64,000 nt of DNA. Origin: Leptospira adleri (GTDB lineage Bacteria > Spirochaetota > Leptospiria > Leptospirales > Leptospiraceae). The position numbers and the translations under genes were made by a program. Shown here piece after piece: positions 33,196-46,811 of this stretch (its first letter is position 1; each line of letters begins with the position of its first letter). Under the pieces are notes generated by a model that saw nothing but the letters and a program-made list of their open reading frames with translations, searched no databases and had not been told where the DNA came from. Where the stretch lies: contig NZ_NPDU01000006.1 in the NCBI RefSeq assembly GCF_002811985.1, forward strand, positions 1 through 64,000, read 5' to 3'.

Positions 33196-33199
<4 letters not shown>
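32225..33199 (-). CDS. nadA: Quinolinate synthase A
   Basis: Condenses iminoaspartate and dihydroxyacetone phosphate to quinolinate in de novo NAD synthesis, using a [4Fe-4S] cluster. The ~324-residue protein has [10 protein letters not shown], the Cys motif GCSLAES, the repeated domain signatures [24 protein letters not shown], and the C-terminal [13 protein letters not shown] 33199 is chosen over 33211: it overlaps the preceding lipoprotein stop as ATGA. The last codons read AAA AAG TAG, and the TAG is part of the GTAGGAACTC motif of the 57-bp array. Confidence 0.95.
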
Positions 33200-33720
<521 letters not shown>

Positions 33721-33812
33721 TCAATTTCTCTCGAGAGAAGTCTTGCTTCAATCAAAAAATAGAATCAGAATCTTGCCTGATTTAAATTGCCTACCCGCAT
33801 TTTTAAAATATA

Positions 33813-33841
33813 TTGACACGATTTATTTCGAGTTTTAAATA
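33813..33841 (+). promoter_or_regulatory. Probable lipL41 promoter
   Basis: TTGACA at 33813-33818 is a perfect -35 hexamer. TTAAAT at 33835-33840 (16-bp spacing) is a fair -10. The start codon is about 45 bases further on. Strong expression of LipL41 fits a good promoter. Confidence 0.55.
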
Positions 33842-33884
33842 AGCCCTTACCCCCAAAATCAAAACAGGATTGGTATTACTTTCC

Positions 33885-34952
<1,068 letters not shown>

Positions 34953-34961
34953 TCGAACCCT

Positions 34962-35309
34962 TTGAAACGGATCGATTGCACGAAAAGCGGACGAAAGTCC
35001 GCTTTTCTTATTTCTATACTGTCGTTTTGTTTTCTCTTTTTATCGGCCTGTAGAAAAATTCCGACCGAAGAAGAATGTGTCGAAAATCAAATGCACAACG
35101 TGAAGTTGATCGCTCAGGCTTCCGAAACGGAAATTCCCACGGGAATGCGGCAATTGATGCTGAAACAGATTCTTCAACCCGATATGTCCAGAGCGATCGT
35201 TTTGCGTTGTATGTCGGATAAAACTTTGAAACAGGTTCAGTGCGAACTTGGGAAAGAAAAGTTTTTGGATCTGAAAGAATGCAAACAATTCGGCAAGGAA
35301 GAAAAGTAG
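34962..35309 (+). CDS. lep: Lep, LipL41 partner lipoprotein
   Basis: A 115-residue Cys-containing lipoprotein with a signal ending LFLSAC. It is encoded immediately after lipL41, the position of lep, whose product stabilises LipL41. The start is uncertain: the frame opens at TTG 34962, but the first ~15 codons contain a perfect hairpin (34983-35006), and no ribosome-binding site is seen. The gene ends AAG TAG GAACTCC, where the TAG belongs to one GTAGGAACTCC repeat. Confidence 0.8.
   Translation: MKRIDCTKSGRKSAFLISILSFCFLFLSACRKIPTEEECVENQMHNVKLIAQASETEIPTGMRQLMLKQILQPDMSRAIVLRCMSDKTLKQVQCELGKEKFLDLKECKQFGKEEK
34983..35010 (+). terminator. GAAA-tetraloop hairpin at the lipL41-lep junction
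   Basis: AAAAGCGGAC and GTCCGCTTTT form a perfect ten-bp stem capped by GAAA and followed by CTTATTT. It lies 30 bases after the lipL41 stop, inside the apparent 5' end of lep. It probably acts as a partial terminator or an mRNA-stabilising end, making lipL41 mRNA more abundant than lep mRNA. Confidence 0.75.
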
Positions 35310-35398
35310 GAACTCCTTCTTTTCAAAAAAAGCTGAAAACGGACTTGAAGTCCGTCTCCGTTACAATACGGGAAAACAAATCTCTTAAAAAGAATCAG

Positions 35399-35435
35399 AA
35401 AATGGTCCGTGTTCTTCGGGCCATTTTTGTTTTTA
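35399..35435 (+). terminator. Terminator after lep
   Basis: AAAATGGTCCG pairs with CGGGCCATTTT (one G-T pair) around a seven-base loop, followed by TGTTTTTAG. An earlier stem at about 35340-35355 (ACGGACTTGAAGTCCGT) adds structure. The spacer also carries GTAGGAACTCC copies at 35306-35316 and 35473-35484. Confidence 0.8.
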
Positions 35436-35496
35436 GTTTTAAAACGAGAATGATCGAAAGAATCCTACAAAAGTAGGAACTCCCATGAAAACCGCT

Positions 35497-36699
35497 TTAG
35501 TTCGTTGAATTGTTTCTTCTAAGATAAGCGGGAATATCGTAGTCTTCCGATTTCGGCGCGTTAGACGAACGAAAACGGAGAGAACCTGGATGAGGTCTGT
35601 GCGAATCTTCCTGATTTTCCTGCGGGAATTCCTTACTATCGTTCGGAGATTCCATTCCCACAGCCTTTCTCTGAAAACCGTAATTCTCCTGAACTCTTGT
35701 ATTGAGATCTTGATTTTGAATCAATTTACCGGAAGGATTTCGTTTGCTAAAGCCGGTCGCGATTACCGTGACTCGGATTTTGTTTGCAAGACTTTCGTCT
35801 TCGTGAAGTCCTATGATGATGTTCGCGTTAGGATCCACTTGGGAAGTGATGATCCCCGAAACTTCGTTCCAATCTGAGATCGTAAGATCTTTTCCGCCGG
35901 AAACGTTGATGAGAAGCGACGAAGCTCCCGCGATCGAAGTGGAATCTAACAACGAATTGTTGATCGCGAATTCCACGGCCTCCTTCACTTTTCCTTCCCC
36001 GCTTCCTTCGCCGACCCCCATCACCGCGTCGCCCGTATCCCGCATGATCGTCTTTACGTCAGCGAAGTCGACGTTGATCAGGCCCGGGTTGTTGATGATA
36101 TCGCTGATTCCTCTCACCGCGTTGAGAAGAATATCGTCTATCACCTGAAACGCGAGATCGATCGGAGTGGATTTGTCCACGACTCGAAAAATGGAATCGT
36201 TGTTGATCAGAATGAGAGTGTCTACGTGCGAACGAAGTTGCTCGATCCCTTTGCGGGCGAGCTCCATTCTTCTTCTTCCTTCAAAAGAAAAAGGAAGAGT
36301 AACCACTCCAACGACGAGGCACTTCATTTCTTTCGCGATCTTTGCGATGACGGGAGCGGCGCCGGTTCCGGTTCCGCCGCCCATTCCCGCAGTGATAAAG
36401 ACCATATCGGCGCCCCTTACTACGGACTGAATTCTTTCCTTATCCTCTTCGGCCGCTTTGTAGCCGAGCTCCGGATCGCCTCCGGCTCCCATACCTCGGG
36501 TGATCTTGGTTCCTAAGATGATTTTATTTTCCACGGGAGAGCGGAGTAACACCTGTTCGTCGGTATTGAGAATCGCGAACTCGACTCCTTTGAGAGTGGA
36601 GTTGGACATCCGCGTTACGGCGTTCATTCCGCCTCCGCCGACTCCGAATACCTTAATGACTGCGGGACTTGTTTTTGTTTCTTCTTCAAATCGGATCAT
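35497..36699 (-). CDS. ftsZ: Cell division protein FtsZ
   Basis: Tubulin-like GTPase that forms the Z ring. The 400-residue protein has the N-terminal [13 protein letters not shown], the tubulin signature [11 protein letters not shown], and a C-terminal tail with [10 protein letters not shown] that should bind FtsA. The linker is about 60 residues and charged. It is the last of the ftsQ-ftsA-ftsZ set. Confidence 0.98.
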   Translation of the reverse strand: MIRFEEETKTSPAVIKVFGVGGGGMNAVTRMSNSTLKGVEFAILNTDEQVLLRSPVENKIILGTKITRGMGAGGDPELGYKAAEEDKERIQSVVRGADMVFITAGMGGGTGTGAAPVIAKIAKEMKCLVVGVVTLPFSFEGRRRMELARKGIEQLRSHVDTLILINNDSIFRVVDKSTPIDLAFQVIDDILLNAVRGISDIINNPGLINVDFADVKTIMRDTGDAVMGVGEGSGEGKVKEAVEFAINNSLLDSTSIAGASSLLINVSGGKDLTISDWNEVSGIITSQVDPNANIIIGLHEDESLANKIRVTVIATGFSKRNPSGKLIQNQDLNTRVQENYGFQRKAVGMESPNDSKEFPQENQEDSHRPHPGSLRFRSSNAPKSEDYDIPAYLRRNNSTN

Positions 36700-36724
36700 A
36701 TTCTGTTTTCCTAATGGATTTCTT

Positions 36725-37954
36725 TCAAAGATTCTCTTCGATCCATCTTTTGATTTTTTTCGTCCAACCTTCCGAACGGTCCACGGATTTCTGGTCCATG
36801 TCCGTCATTCTATCCGCGTATTTGATCATTCCGATCACGGTGGAGAATTCGGGAGAGGACGCTTTTTCCGCAAGTCCGCTGATTCCGCCGGGCCGCGCTC
36901 TGGATGCCGTTAGACGAAACACGTCTTCGGCGAGAGTGTCGATTCCTTCGAGAAGACTTCCTCCTCCGGTGAGAATCACTCCTCCGGCGAGAAGTCCTTT
37001 TTTTCCGGACTTGACCAGTTCCTTGTCCACCATCTCGAAGATTTCTCTCATCCTCGGTTCAATGATTGCCACCAATTCTTCTCTGAGAACCTGTCTCGCA
37101 GGTCTTCCGCTGATCGGAGGAATTTCAATCGTTTCGGTCGGATCGATTTCGGAAAGAATGGTGTGGCCGTATCTTTTTTTAAGAAGTTCAGCGGTTTCTA
37201 AAGTCGTTTTCAGACCGATCGAGATATCGCTCGTTACGTTGATTCCGCCGAAAGGAATCACGGAAGAATAGGAAATTCCTCCGTCCACGTAGACGATGAG
37301 ATCGCAGATCCCCGCGCCGATATCAAGAACCGCGGTTCCGAGATCTTTTTCTCCGGAGGTCAAAACGGCTTCGGAAGAAGCGAGGCTGGAAAGAATCATA
37401 ACCTCGCAATGAAGACCCGAAGATTCAATGCATTTTTCTAAATTATGAATTGCTGTTATACCCGCGGTTACGATATGAACTTCCGCCTCCAATCGAACTC
37501 CTGTCATTCCGATCGGATCCCGAATGCTCGTCTGATCGTCCACGGAAAATTCTTTGGAAAGAACATGAAGAATCTGCTGATCCGCAGGAACTCGAATCGC
37601 CTGTGCGGCCTCGATCACTCGGACGACATCGGGTTCCGCGACGGTTCGATCCCGGTTCGTGATCGCGACGACTCCTTTCGAGTTGTCGGCTTTTACGGTT
37701 TTGCCCGTGATATTGACCGCGACGGAAGTGATCTCTTGTCCGGACATGAGCTCCGCTTCGCTTACGGCCTCGATGATGGAACGGGTGGTAGATTCAATAT
37801 TGATGATGGATCCATTCTTCACACCCGAAGAAGGATAAGCACCGGTTCCGATGATTTCGACCTCGTACTCGGAGATGGGTCGGGCCACGACTACTTTTGT
37901 CAAAGAAGTCCCGAGATCCAAGGCCGCGATGATTCTATCTCTTGGTTCCAACAT
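36725..37954 (-). CDS. ftsA: Cell division protein FtsA
   Basis: Actin-like ATPase that tethers FtsZ to the membrane. The 409-residue protein begins with the phosphate-1 motif [16 protein letters not shown], has the SHS2 domain insertion, the second phosphate motif [15 protein letters not shown] and the adenosine motif [11 protein letters not shown], and ends with a basic amphipathic helix [11 protein letters not shown], the membrane-targeting sequence. It lies two bases from ftsQ and 25 from ftsZ. Confidence 0.97.
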   Translation of the reverse strand: MLEPRDRIIAALDLGTSLTKVVVARPISEYEVEIIGTGAYPSSGVKNGSIINIESTTRSIIEAVSEAELMSGQEITSVAVNITGKTVKADNSKGVVAITNRDRTVAEPDVVRVIEAAQAIRVPADQQILHVLSKEFSVDDQTSIRDPIGMTGVRLEAEVHIVTAGITAIHNLEKCIESSGLHCEVMILSSLASSEAVLTSGEKDLGTAVLDIGAGICDLIVYVDGGISYSSVIPFGGINVTSDISIGLKTTLETAELLKKRYGHTILSEIDPTETIEIPPISGRPARQVLREELVAIIEPRMREIFEMVDKELVKSGKKGLLAGGVILTGGGSLLEGIDTLAEDVFRLTASRARPGGISGLAEKASSPEFSTVIGMIKYADRMTDMDQKSVDRSEGWTKKIKRWIEENL

Positions 37955-37955
37955 A

Positions 37956-38702
37956 TCAGTGATAGACTGCGTCTTCTCCTCTGATGTCTACGAGCTCGGA
38001 TTGAATCTTGTCTTTTTCAAAATAGGCTAATATTGCGTAGAGTTTGCGGATTTGATCCCTATGAAGAAGGGTTCCGATTTGGATTCGTAATTGAATCGGC
38101 TCGTCCGCGAAAAAAAAGATTTCCCCGTCTTCTTGGAGGAGGACTTCCGAGATTCTGGACTTCAGAGCCGGGTACATTCGAAACGCTTGTTCTACGGAAT
38201 TATAAAGATCACGAAAGCTCGCGTCTTGGATGAATCCGTTTTTGATCGGAAAGTTTCCGGAAAGAACACAGAGGTCTTTTTCCCTTACGTCGTCTTTGGA
38301 GAGGATCCTGAGTTCGGAATCGATTTCATAAAGATGTCCATCGGAATTTACGATGAAGGAGGCTTTTCTTTCGGTGAGTTCTATGAGGAGTTGGTCTTCC
38401 GACTTTTTTGTGATACGTGCAGAATTCACTCTCGGATACCTGGAGAGTTTTTTTTCCAGAAGATCCAAGTCCAGAGTATCGAAGGAGGTTCCGGGTTGAA
38501 TTTCAAGCATTCTGACGATTTCTTCCGTTTTGAGCTTTTCGTGCCCCGTAATGATTAACTTATTCAGTTCTCGGGGAATTCCTTGAAGACGAAATCCGAG
38601 AATCGCCCCAATGCTCAAAATGCAGATAAGAAGAGCCAAGAGGAGAATGTTTCTCCTTTTCTGCACGAATTCTCTTAGAAAGTCAATCAGATTATGTCTC
38701 AT
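37956..38702 (-). CDS. ftsQ: FtsQ/DivIB-type division protein
   Basis: A 248-residue bitopic membrane protein. Residues 1-16 are cytoplasmic, 18-38 form one transmembrane helix ([19 protein letters not shown]), and 45-115 form a POTRA domain ([17 protein letters not shown], then [12 protein letters not shown]), followed by the FtsQ/DivIB beta domain. It scaffolds division proteins in the periplasm. The gene order ftsQ-ftsA-ftsZ and two-base spacing support the assignment. I see no murC or ddl upstream, so the division cluster is truncated at this end. Confidence 0.9.
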   Translation of the reverse strand: MRHNLIDFLREFVQKRRNILLLALLICILSIGAILGFRLQGIPRELNKLIITGHEKLKTEEIVRMLEIQPGTSFDTLDLDLLEKKLSRYPRVNSARITKKSEDQLLIELTERKASFIVNSDGHLYEIDSELRILSKDDVREKDLCVLSGNFPIKNGFIQDASFRDLYNSVEQAFRMYPALKSRISEVLLQEDGEIFFFADEPIQLRIQIGTLLHRDQIRKLYAILAYFEKDKIQSELVDIRGEDAVYH

Positions 38703-39057
38703 AGATAGATCTTGGACTAAATTTCTTCTTTAGTTCCATTATCGGGAATTTCTTTGTAGAGTACAGCTTGTTTTTGAAGTTTGTTACTTCTCCCACTTGG
38801 AAAGAATCTTAAAGTCGGGAGAATTCGAAGATCCGAAAAGCAGCCATTCTCTCGAAAACGTCCGGAAAAAAGGGGAGTTCCCGCATTTCTTCGGAATACA
38901 AAGAAATTGCGATTTCGAGTGAAATCGGGAGATTTGGAACTGGCGGAAAAGATTCGTTTTTTTAGATTCTTCTTAGAATGTTATTTTTTCAAAAAAAGAA
39001 ATCCTTCTTGGAAAGTGAAGAATCGAATACCGATCTTATAATTATCCGAATTCATCT
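38703..39057. other. Divergent spacer between ftsQ and the MCE gene
   Basis: This 355-base region has one repeat motif copy, GGAGTTCCCGC (38874-38884). A frame at 38781-39041 reads through it (GVPAFLRN) and is judged spurious. No clear promoter is recognised. Confidence 0.5.
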
Positions 39058-39858
39058 ATGAATCTCTCAAAGCACACAACGGTCCTCACGGGCGTCATAT
39101 TCTTCTTAGGATTTTCCCTCGGGATGTATATGGCCGTGGTAGAAAAGGCGGGGACCATAGACGATTATCCTTATACGATGAAGATCTATTATCCTCGCCT
39201 GGAAGGAATTCATCCGGGCGCTCCCGTAAGAATCCTGGGCGTGGAAAGAGGAATCGTTCGAAGTTTGGATGTGGTTCCGATCGACGAAGTGGGCGACCAA
39301 AGATTTTTAAACAAGGATCAGACGAAGGCAATCGAGATTGTGATTCGTCTGAAGGAACCGATCACTCTCTGGGATAATTATAAGATTACGTTTCAGACGA
39401 ACACGATTCTTTCGGGAAGAACGATCGATATCGATCCGGGTTCTTCGGAGAAAGAGGATACAACGTTCTTTCAGCCCACTTATCTCGAAGACGAACAGAG
39501 GGCTCCCGACTTTCTTCCCTCCGCGGATTATTTCGACGATTTTTTCGCCGCTTCCACCGGAGTGATTCGCGAGAATCGCGAAGACATTCGGGCTTCTTTT
39601 AACAATCTCTACGAAATTTCCGAAAAACTCAAATCCAATCGAGGGACCATTCCGAAGATGATTCATTCTCCGGAGACTTACGACAACGTGATGGAACTTC
39701 TTACTGACGCGAGAATTTTCAGTAACGACGCTCGACGTTATTCGGAAGGCTATCGAAAACTCGAACGCTCCGCTCCCGCGCCCTTTACGATCAATTTGTA
39801 TCGAAGGACGACTCTCATCGGGAGCGTCGGAAACGACTACTACTTCGGCAAGCTCTGA
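39058..39858 (+). CDS. MlaD/MCE-family lipid-transport protein
   Basis: A 266-residue protein with an N-terminal transmembrane or signal segment ([20 protein letters not shown]), a single MCE domain (about 40-140; [17 protein letters not shown], then [15 protein letters not shown]) and a C-terminal helical tail. MCE proteins form periplasmic tubes or hexamers that move phospholipids between membranes. The ABC permease and ATPase genes usually beside mlaD are absent here, so this copy is an orphan, or they lie elsewhere. Confidence 0.82.
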   Translation: MNLSKHTTVLTGVIFFLGFSLGMYMAVVEKAGTIDDYPYTMKIYYPRLEGIHPGAPVRILGVERGIVRSLDVVPIDEVGDQRFLNKDQTKAIEIVIRLKEPITLWDNYKITFQTNTILSGRTIDIDPGSSEKEDTTFFQPTYLEDEQRAPDFLPSADYFDDFFAASTGVIRENREDIRASFNNLYEISEKLKSNRGTIPKMIHSPETYDNVMELLTDARIFSNDARRYSEGYRKLERSAPAPFTINLYRRTTLIGSVGNDYYFGKL

Positions 39859-40072
39859 TTTTGTTTGGAAAAGTTTTTTGGTTTTTTTCATTCTTCGAAG
39901 AGGTTAGAATTTTTCCGATCTTAATATGGAACGGACCTAAAGTCCGAAGCAAACGAAATTCGATATTTCATTCTATGTCGAAACGACAAAAGAAGAATCT
40001 TAGGTGGAGAAATTATGACTTTGAATTCTAAAAATCTTCTCTTGATTCTTTTTTAATATAGGAGATCCTACA

Positions 40073-40495
40073 TTGAAACATCCTAATTTAGAGATTATCG
40101 ATCGTTTTTTCGAAGCCTATATCCAAAAAGATCGTACGACGTTAGAGAGCGTCCTCTCCGCCGATGCGAAGTGGAGTTTTCCGGGACAAAATCCTTTCAG
40201 TGGTCGGAAGAACGGCTTTGAGGAAGTCATCCAATTTTTTGATACGATGAGTTCCGTCATGGGTAAATCAAACGTAAGAGCCGAAAAATTGATTATCGCC
40301 GCGACTGATGAATACGTTATCGAAAGCCAACACATCTTTACAAATAGAGAAGATGGAATCAACTTGGATCATCTTGTCTGTGTTCTCTGGAAATTCGCGG
40401 GAGGAAAGATCGTGGAAGGAATTCATTTCTTTGCGAGTCCGGTCGAAGCCGATTCTTTCTTTACTAAGATTTTTCAGATAAATTCTAAATCTTGA
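40073..40495 (+). CDS. SnoaL/NTF2-like protein
   Basis: A 140-residue alpha-beta barrel of the NTF2/SnoaL superfamily: IIDRFFEAYIQKDRTTLESV, then WSFPGQNPFSG, QFFDTMSS, and VLWKFAGGKIVEGIHF. Members can be small enzymes or ligand-binding proteins, so the role is unknown. The TTG start at 40073 is supported by AGGAG with eight-base spacing. It precedes the 52-bp array. No signal peptide is seen. Confidence 0.8.
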   Translation: MKHPNLEIIDRFFEAYIQKDRTTLESVLSADAKWSFPGQNPFSGRKNGFEEVIQFFDTMSSVMGKSNVRAEKLIIAATDEYVIESQHIFTNREDGINLDHLVCVLWKFAGGKIVEGIHFFASPVEADSFFTKIFQINSKS

Positions 40496-40590
40496 TTTTC
40501 CTTTGGAAGATTCATTTCTGAATTTTTTCGGGCTTTCGAAAAAGAATTTTTGTCGGAGAAATTGTTGGTCCTTCTTGCAAAGGTTCGATT

Positions 40591-40921
40591 TGGGAGTTCC
40601 TACATTTCAGAGCACCACGGCCCGATTCTGAAACTTCAACCGAAGGAGTTCCTACATTTCAGAGAATCACGGCTCGAATATGAAACATCAAACCAAGAAG
40701 ATACTACATTAAATCCACGAATGGCTCAATAAATTCAGATGAGGAGAATTAGTTCCTACATTTCAGAGAACCACGGCCCGATTCTGAAACTTCAACCGAA
40801 GGAGTTCCTACATTTCAGAGAATCACGGCTCGATTCTGAAACTTCAACCGAAGGAGTTCCTACATTTTAGAGCACCACGGCTCGATTCTGAAACTTCAAT
40901 CGAAGGAGTTCCTACTTTCTC
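40591..40921. repeat. 52-bp tandem repeat array (seven units, exact register)
   Basis: Units begin (GAGTTCCTAC or degenerate form) at 40594, 40646, 40698, 40750, 40802, 40854 and 40906, every spacing exactly 52. Each intact unit reads GGAGTTCCTACATTTCAGAG, then (A/C)(A/C)(T/C)CACGGC(T/C)CGATTCTGAAACTTCAA(C/T)CGAA. TTTCAG(AG)AATC and GATTCTGAAA are an inverted repeat, so each unit can fold into a hairpin. Unit 3 (40698-40749) is degenerate and carries a decayed copy of the start of the next gene. The array sits directly before the glycosyltransferase gene. It is a relative of the 57-bp array (shared GAGTTCCTAC, ACATTTC, TCACG). Confidence 0.9.
40713..40755 (+). pseudogene. Decayed copy of glycosyltransferase codons inside the array
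   Basis: Bases 40713-40752 match 40973-41012 of the following glycosyltransferase gene colinearly, about 30 of 38 bases, with an offset of exactly 260 (five 52-bp units). Translated, the copy reads IHEWLNKFR, a stop, then GELV; the gene reads IHDWLNGMRGGELV. An ATGAAA at 40680 also resembles the gene start. It is a dead fragment. Confidence 0.75.
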
Positions 40922-40957
40922 TCAACGAAGAAATCAAAATCTGCCGATGAGACCAAT

Positions 40958-42058
<1,101 letters not shown>

Positions 42059-42063
42059 TTGTT

Positions 42064-42288
42064 TTGATTCTACTCCATAGACTGAAAGGGGACGAATTCG
42101 TGCTCAACGCATCTCATATCGAGTGCCTTGAAGCCAATCCGGATACTACGATCACCCTTTCCAACGATAGAAAGTTTGTGGTAAAGGAATCCATTCCCGA
42201 AGTTATCGAAAAAATTTTAGAATATAAGAAACGGATTCTTGTATTTCCTCTGAGCTCTTCTCCGGACCAGTTCAAAAGGGTGGAATAA
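42064..42288 (+). CDS. flbD: Flagellar protein FlbD
   Basis: A 74-residue protein with the FlbD pattern ILLHRLKGDEFVLNASHIE, ANPDTTITLSNDRKFVVKES. In spirochaetes flbD lies before motA in the flagellar operon, as here. Start is TTG at 42064. Its biochemical role is unclear. Confidence 0.93.
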   Translation: MILLHRLKGDEFVLNASHIECLEANPDTTITLSNDRKFVVKESIPEVIEKILEYKKRILVFPLSSSPDQFKRVE

Positions 42289-42294
42289 AAAATT

Positions 42295-43077
<783 letters not shown>

Positions 43078-43092
43078 GATCGGGCTTTTATT

Positions 43093-43920
<828 letters not shown>

Positions 43921-43960
43921 CCGGAAGAGCGACTAACGTTAAAATTCAGGAGGCAAACCA

Positions 43961-44484
<524 letters not shown>

Positions 44485-44485
<1 letters not shown>

Positions 44486-45225
44486 TGAGAAAAATTCTCG
44501 GCGTAATACCGGCGCGTTATGCGAGTTCTCGCTTTCCCGGAAAGCCGCTCGCGAAGATCGGCGACAGAACGATGATAGAGTGGACGTATCGGAACGCCTC
44601 CCGGTCTTCCACACTTTCAGAGTTGGTGGTCGCCACTGATGACGAACGGATTCACCAAACCGTAATCGGATTCGGTGGGATGAGCGTTCTTACAAGTCCG
44701 GAACATCCTTCGGGAACCGATCGTATCATAGAAGTCGCGGAAAAATTCTCGGAGTATCCCGTGATCGTCAACATTCAAGGAGACGAACCCGGAATCGAAC
44801 CGGAGCTCATCGATGGGGTTGCGAGTATGAAAGCCTCTCATCCGGAATGGACGATGAGCACCGCAGCTGTTCCACTTTTAGATCCGGCTCACGGAACGGA
44901 TCCGAACCGAGTGAAAGTCATTGTCGATCACAACGGAAAGGCGATCTACTTTTCCAGATCGCTTATACCGAGTCAGTTCAAAGTAAAAGTTCCGCTCTTC
45001 CGTCATTTGGGAATTTACGGATACGATCGGGAATTCTTATTAAAATACAATTCTCTCCCTAAAAGTAATCTGGAAGAATCGGAATCTCTTGAACAACTCA
45101 GAGCGATCGAAGCCGGTTATGGAATCGGCGTTTACCTTGCAAAAGAAGCGGGATTGTCCGTGGACACGCCGGAAGACCTGGAGATCGTGATTTTGGATTT
45201 TAAAAAGAGAGAATGGATTACTTAA
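44485..45225 (+). CDS. kdsB: 3-deoxy-manno-octulosonate cytidylyltransferase
   Basis: Activates KDO as CMP-KDO for lipid A-core assembly. The 246-residue protein begins with the signature IPARYASSRFPGKPLA, followed by VVATDDERI, IQGDEPGI and HLGIYGYDREFL, all characteristic of KdsB. The ATG shares a base with the fliL stop (TGATG), so an envelope gene is coupled to a motility operon. The 3' end overlaps the convergent STAS gene by eight bases. Confidence 0.95.
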
Positions 45226-45556
45226 GAGCTTCTTGAAGAGTGTTGTGGATTAAGACGAAATCGGTTAAACCGACAATATCCATAACTTTTCTAAAATGCT
45301 CGTTGAGACCCGCGAATTCGATTTTCCCTTTCGTTTCGGACGCTCTCGTGATCAAGCTGATGAGGGTCGCGATTCCCGCGGAATTGATATACGAAGTTCC
45401 TTGAAAGTTCAAAATCACTCTGCTTCTTTTATCGGCGGGGATGGATTCGTATTTTCCGATGATTTCCTCGTCCGCTTCGGAAGTGATCTCTCCTTCGATG
45501 TGAATGATGGGAACGGAAACGGTGAGATCTACGAAAATTTTGAAATCGTCGGACAT
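45218..45556 (-). CDS. STAS-domain anti-sigma-factor antagonist (short)
   Basis: A 112-residue single STAS domain with the phosphorylatable segment SYINSAGIATLISL, lacking the acidic leader of the 1033 protein. Likely part of a partner-switching circuit. Its neighbours do not indicate its kinase. Confidence 0.88.
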   Translation of the reverse strand: MSDDFKIFVDLTVSVPIIHIEGEITSEADEEIIGKYESIPADKRSRVILNFQGTSYINSAGIATLISLITRASETKGKIEFAGLNEHFRKVMDIVGLTDFVLIHNTLQEALK

Positions 45557-45605
45557 AAGGAATCTTTCAACTAAAAACAGCTAAATTCTATTAAAGTCAA
45601 TCGAA

Positions 45606-45821
45606 TTACGCATAATTTCCGAGTTCGATCGCCGACAATTGATCAAATTGCTTTCCGCATTTTTTACAGAAGAATTTTACTTCCTTCGGCTTGGATGAAA
45701 TTCCGAAAAGAATCAAAAAGATTCCTAATTTTGTGTAAGTTTTTTTTTCTTGAGCGTTCGGAGAAGTTCTACTGATTCCGCAATTTTCGCCGCAGGGCGG
45801 CAATTGGTTCTTTGAGTTCAC
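45606..45821 (-). CDS. Small zinc-ribbon-like membrane protein
   Basis: A 71-residue protein with a Cys pair near the N-terminus (CGENC), a short hydrophobic segment (LGIFLILFG) and a CKKC pair (FFCKKCGKQF). Possibly metal-binding. The start is GTG at 45821, with AAGGAT upstream. The short length makes it uncertain. Confidence 0.45.
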   Translation of the reverse strand: MNSKNQLPPCGENCGISRTSPNAQEKKTYTKLGIFLILFGISSKPKEVKFFCKKCGKQFDQLSAIELGNYA

Positions 45822-45874
45822 AAGAGTAGGATCCTTTCGGGGTGTAAAAAATACCAGTCGAAAAACCGGAAGGT

Positions 45875-45901
45875 GGGTCGGAAAATAAGAATCTCCGACC
45901 C
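45875..45901 (-). terminator. Terminator of the cytochrome c gene
   Basis: GGGTCGGA and TCCGACCC form an eight-bp stem with an 11-base loop, 12 bases beyond the cytochrome gene's stop; on the minus strand it is followed by a weak T tract (GGTTTTT). Confidence 0.6.
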
Positions 45902-45913
45902 GAAAAGAAAATC

Positions 45914-46333
45914 TTAGTTTTGAGTAAGATGAACTACGTATTTAGCCAGTAGTTTGATATTCTCATCGCCTAAGAATTTGTAAGCGACCATCGGTCCACC
46001 GGGAATCCCGTTGTTCAGAGTTTTCAAAACTCCGGCTTCGGTGTTTCCGTTTTTCCACTGTCCGGCAGGAGCCTTATAGTTACGAGGTTTCGGATTCAGG
46101 CTTGCAGCAGCGGCTCCGTCTCCGGCGCCTTTTTCACCATGGCAAGAAGCGCAGTTTTGCAAAAAGATTTCCTGTCCTTTTTGAAGTTCCGGGCTGAGGG
46201 TGGAAGCTGCAGTTTCGGTTGCGGCAGGCGCGGACGCATCAGCCGGTTTCTCGGACTTATCTCCGCAGTTCAAAAAAAGAACCAGAGAGGTAAGAGCGAT
46301 CGCGATGGAAATGATCATATTCTTGGAGTTCAT
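45914..46333 (-). CDS. Cytochrome c-type lipoprotein
   Basis: A 139-residue lipoprotein: signal peptide ending FLNC, an Ala/Pro/Thr linker, then a class I cytochrome c domain with the haem-binding CASCH and a distal Met likely in PGGPMVAYKFL. Probably an electron carrier attached to the outer face of the inner membrane or to the outer membrane. It stands apart from the DUF35 gene by 120 bases. Confidence 0.85.
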   Translation of the reverse strand: MNSKNMIISIAIALTSLVLFLNCGDKSEKPADASAPAATETAASTLSPELQKGQEIFLQNCASCHGEKGAGDGAAAASLNPKPRNYKAPAGQWKNGNTEAGVLKTLNNGIPGGPMVAYKFLGDENIKLLAKYVVHLTQN

Positions 46334-46452
46334 CGAAAATCACCTCTATTTGTGCAACCAGCATATCTTGGGATGAAATTTCACGATAGAATTTTTTTGT
46401 CAGGTTATTGTCATGGGACTTGATTTTTCTCAAGTCCTCATTGGATCGGAAG

Positions 46453-46809
46453 TCAGGCCGGCACGAAGATAAAACCGGTTCCGGATTCTTCCTTTGAGAA
46501 TTTTACGGGAAGATCGATTTGAACGGACTCAGTGACCGAAATTCCGTCGACTTCCCCTTCTAAAAGACCCATCGTTTTGATTCCTTCTTCCAATTCGACG
46601 ACCGCCAAAACATAAGGCGCCCTTTTGGAGAGATGACCGAAGCCAACGTGAACTACTGTGTAAGTATAGATCTTACCGTTTCCCGAAAATTGAATTTCGG
46701 ATGTGTCCGAACTTCCGCAACTCGTGCACGCGATCGATGGTTCGGTCATTTGAAAACCGCAGGAATTGCATTTCTTTCCTTTCAAAATTTCTAATATAGT
46801 TTCCGACAT
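46453..46809 (-). CDS. DUF35 OB-fold/zinc-ribbon acyl-CoA-associated protein
   Basis: About 118 residues. A rubredoxin-like zinc ribbon (CNSCGF and CTSCGS, residues ~14-38) precedes an OB-fold (about 45-110; GKIYTYTVVHVGF). Such proteins bind thiolases and acyl-CoA. ATG 46809 is chosen, two bases after the thiolase stop; the pair is a familiar operon. Confidence 0.85.
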   Translation of the reverse strand: MSETILEILKGKKCNSCGFQMTEPSIACTSCGSSDTSEIQFSGNGKIYTYTVVHVGFGHLSKRAPYVLAVVELEEGIKTMGLLEGEVDGISVTESVQIDLPVKFSKEESGTGFIFVPA

Positions 46810-46811
46810 TT

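Noticed and set aside
35240..35476. 78-codon ORF overlapping lep and its spacer
   Set aside because: Out of frame with lep and containing KVGTPSF from the repeat; covers a terminator.
38781..39041. 86-codon plus-strand ORF
   Set aside because: Reads through a motif copy (GVPAFLRN) in the ftsQ-MCE spacer and has no recognisable domain.
40591..40921. 52-bp array as a CRISPR array
   Set aside because: The whole 52-bp unit repeats, with no unique spacers of constant length and no cas genes nearby.
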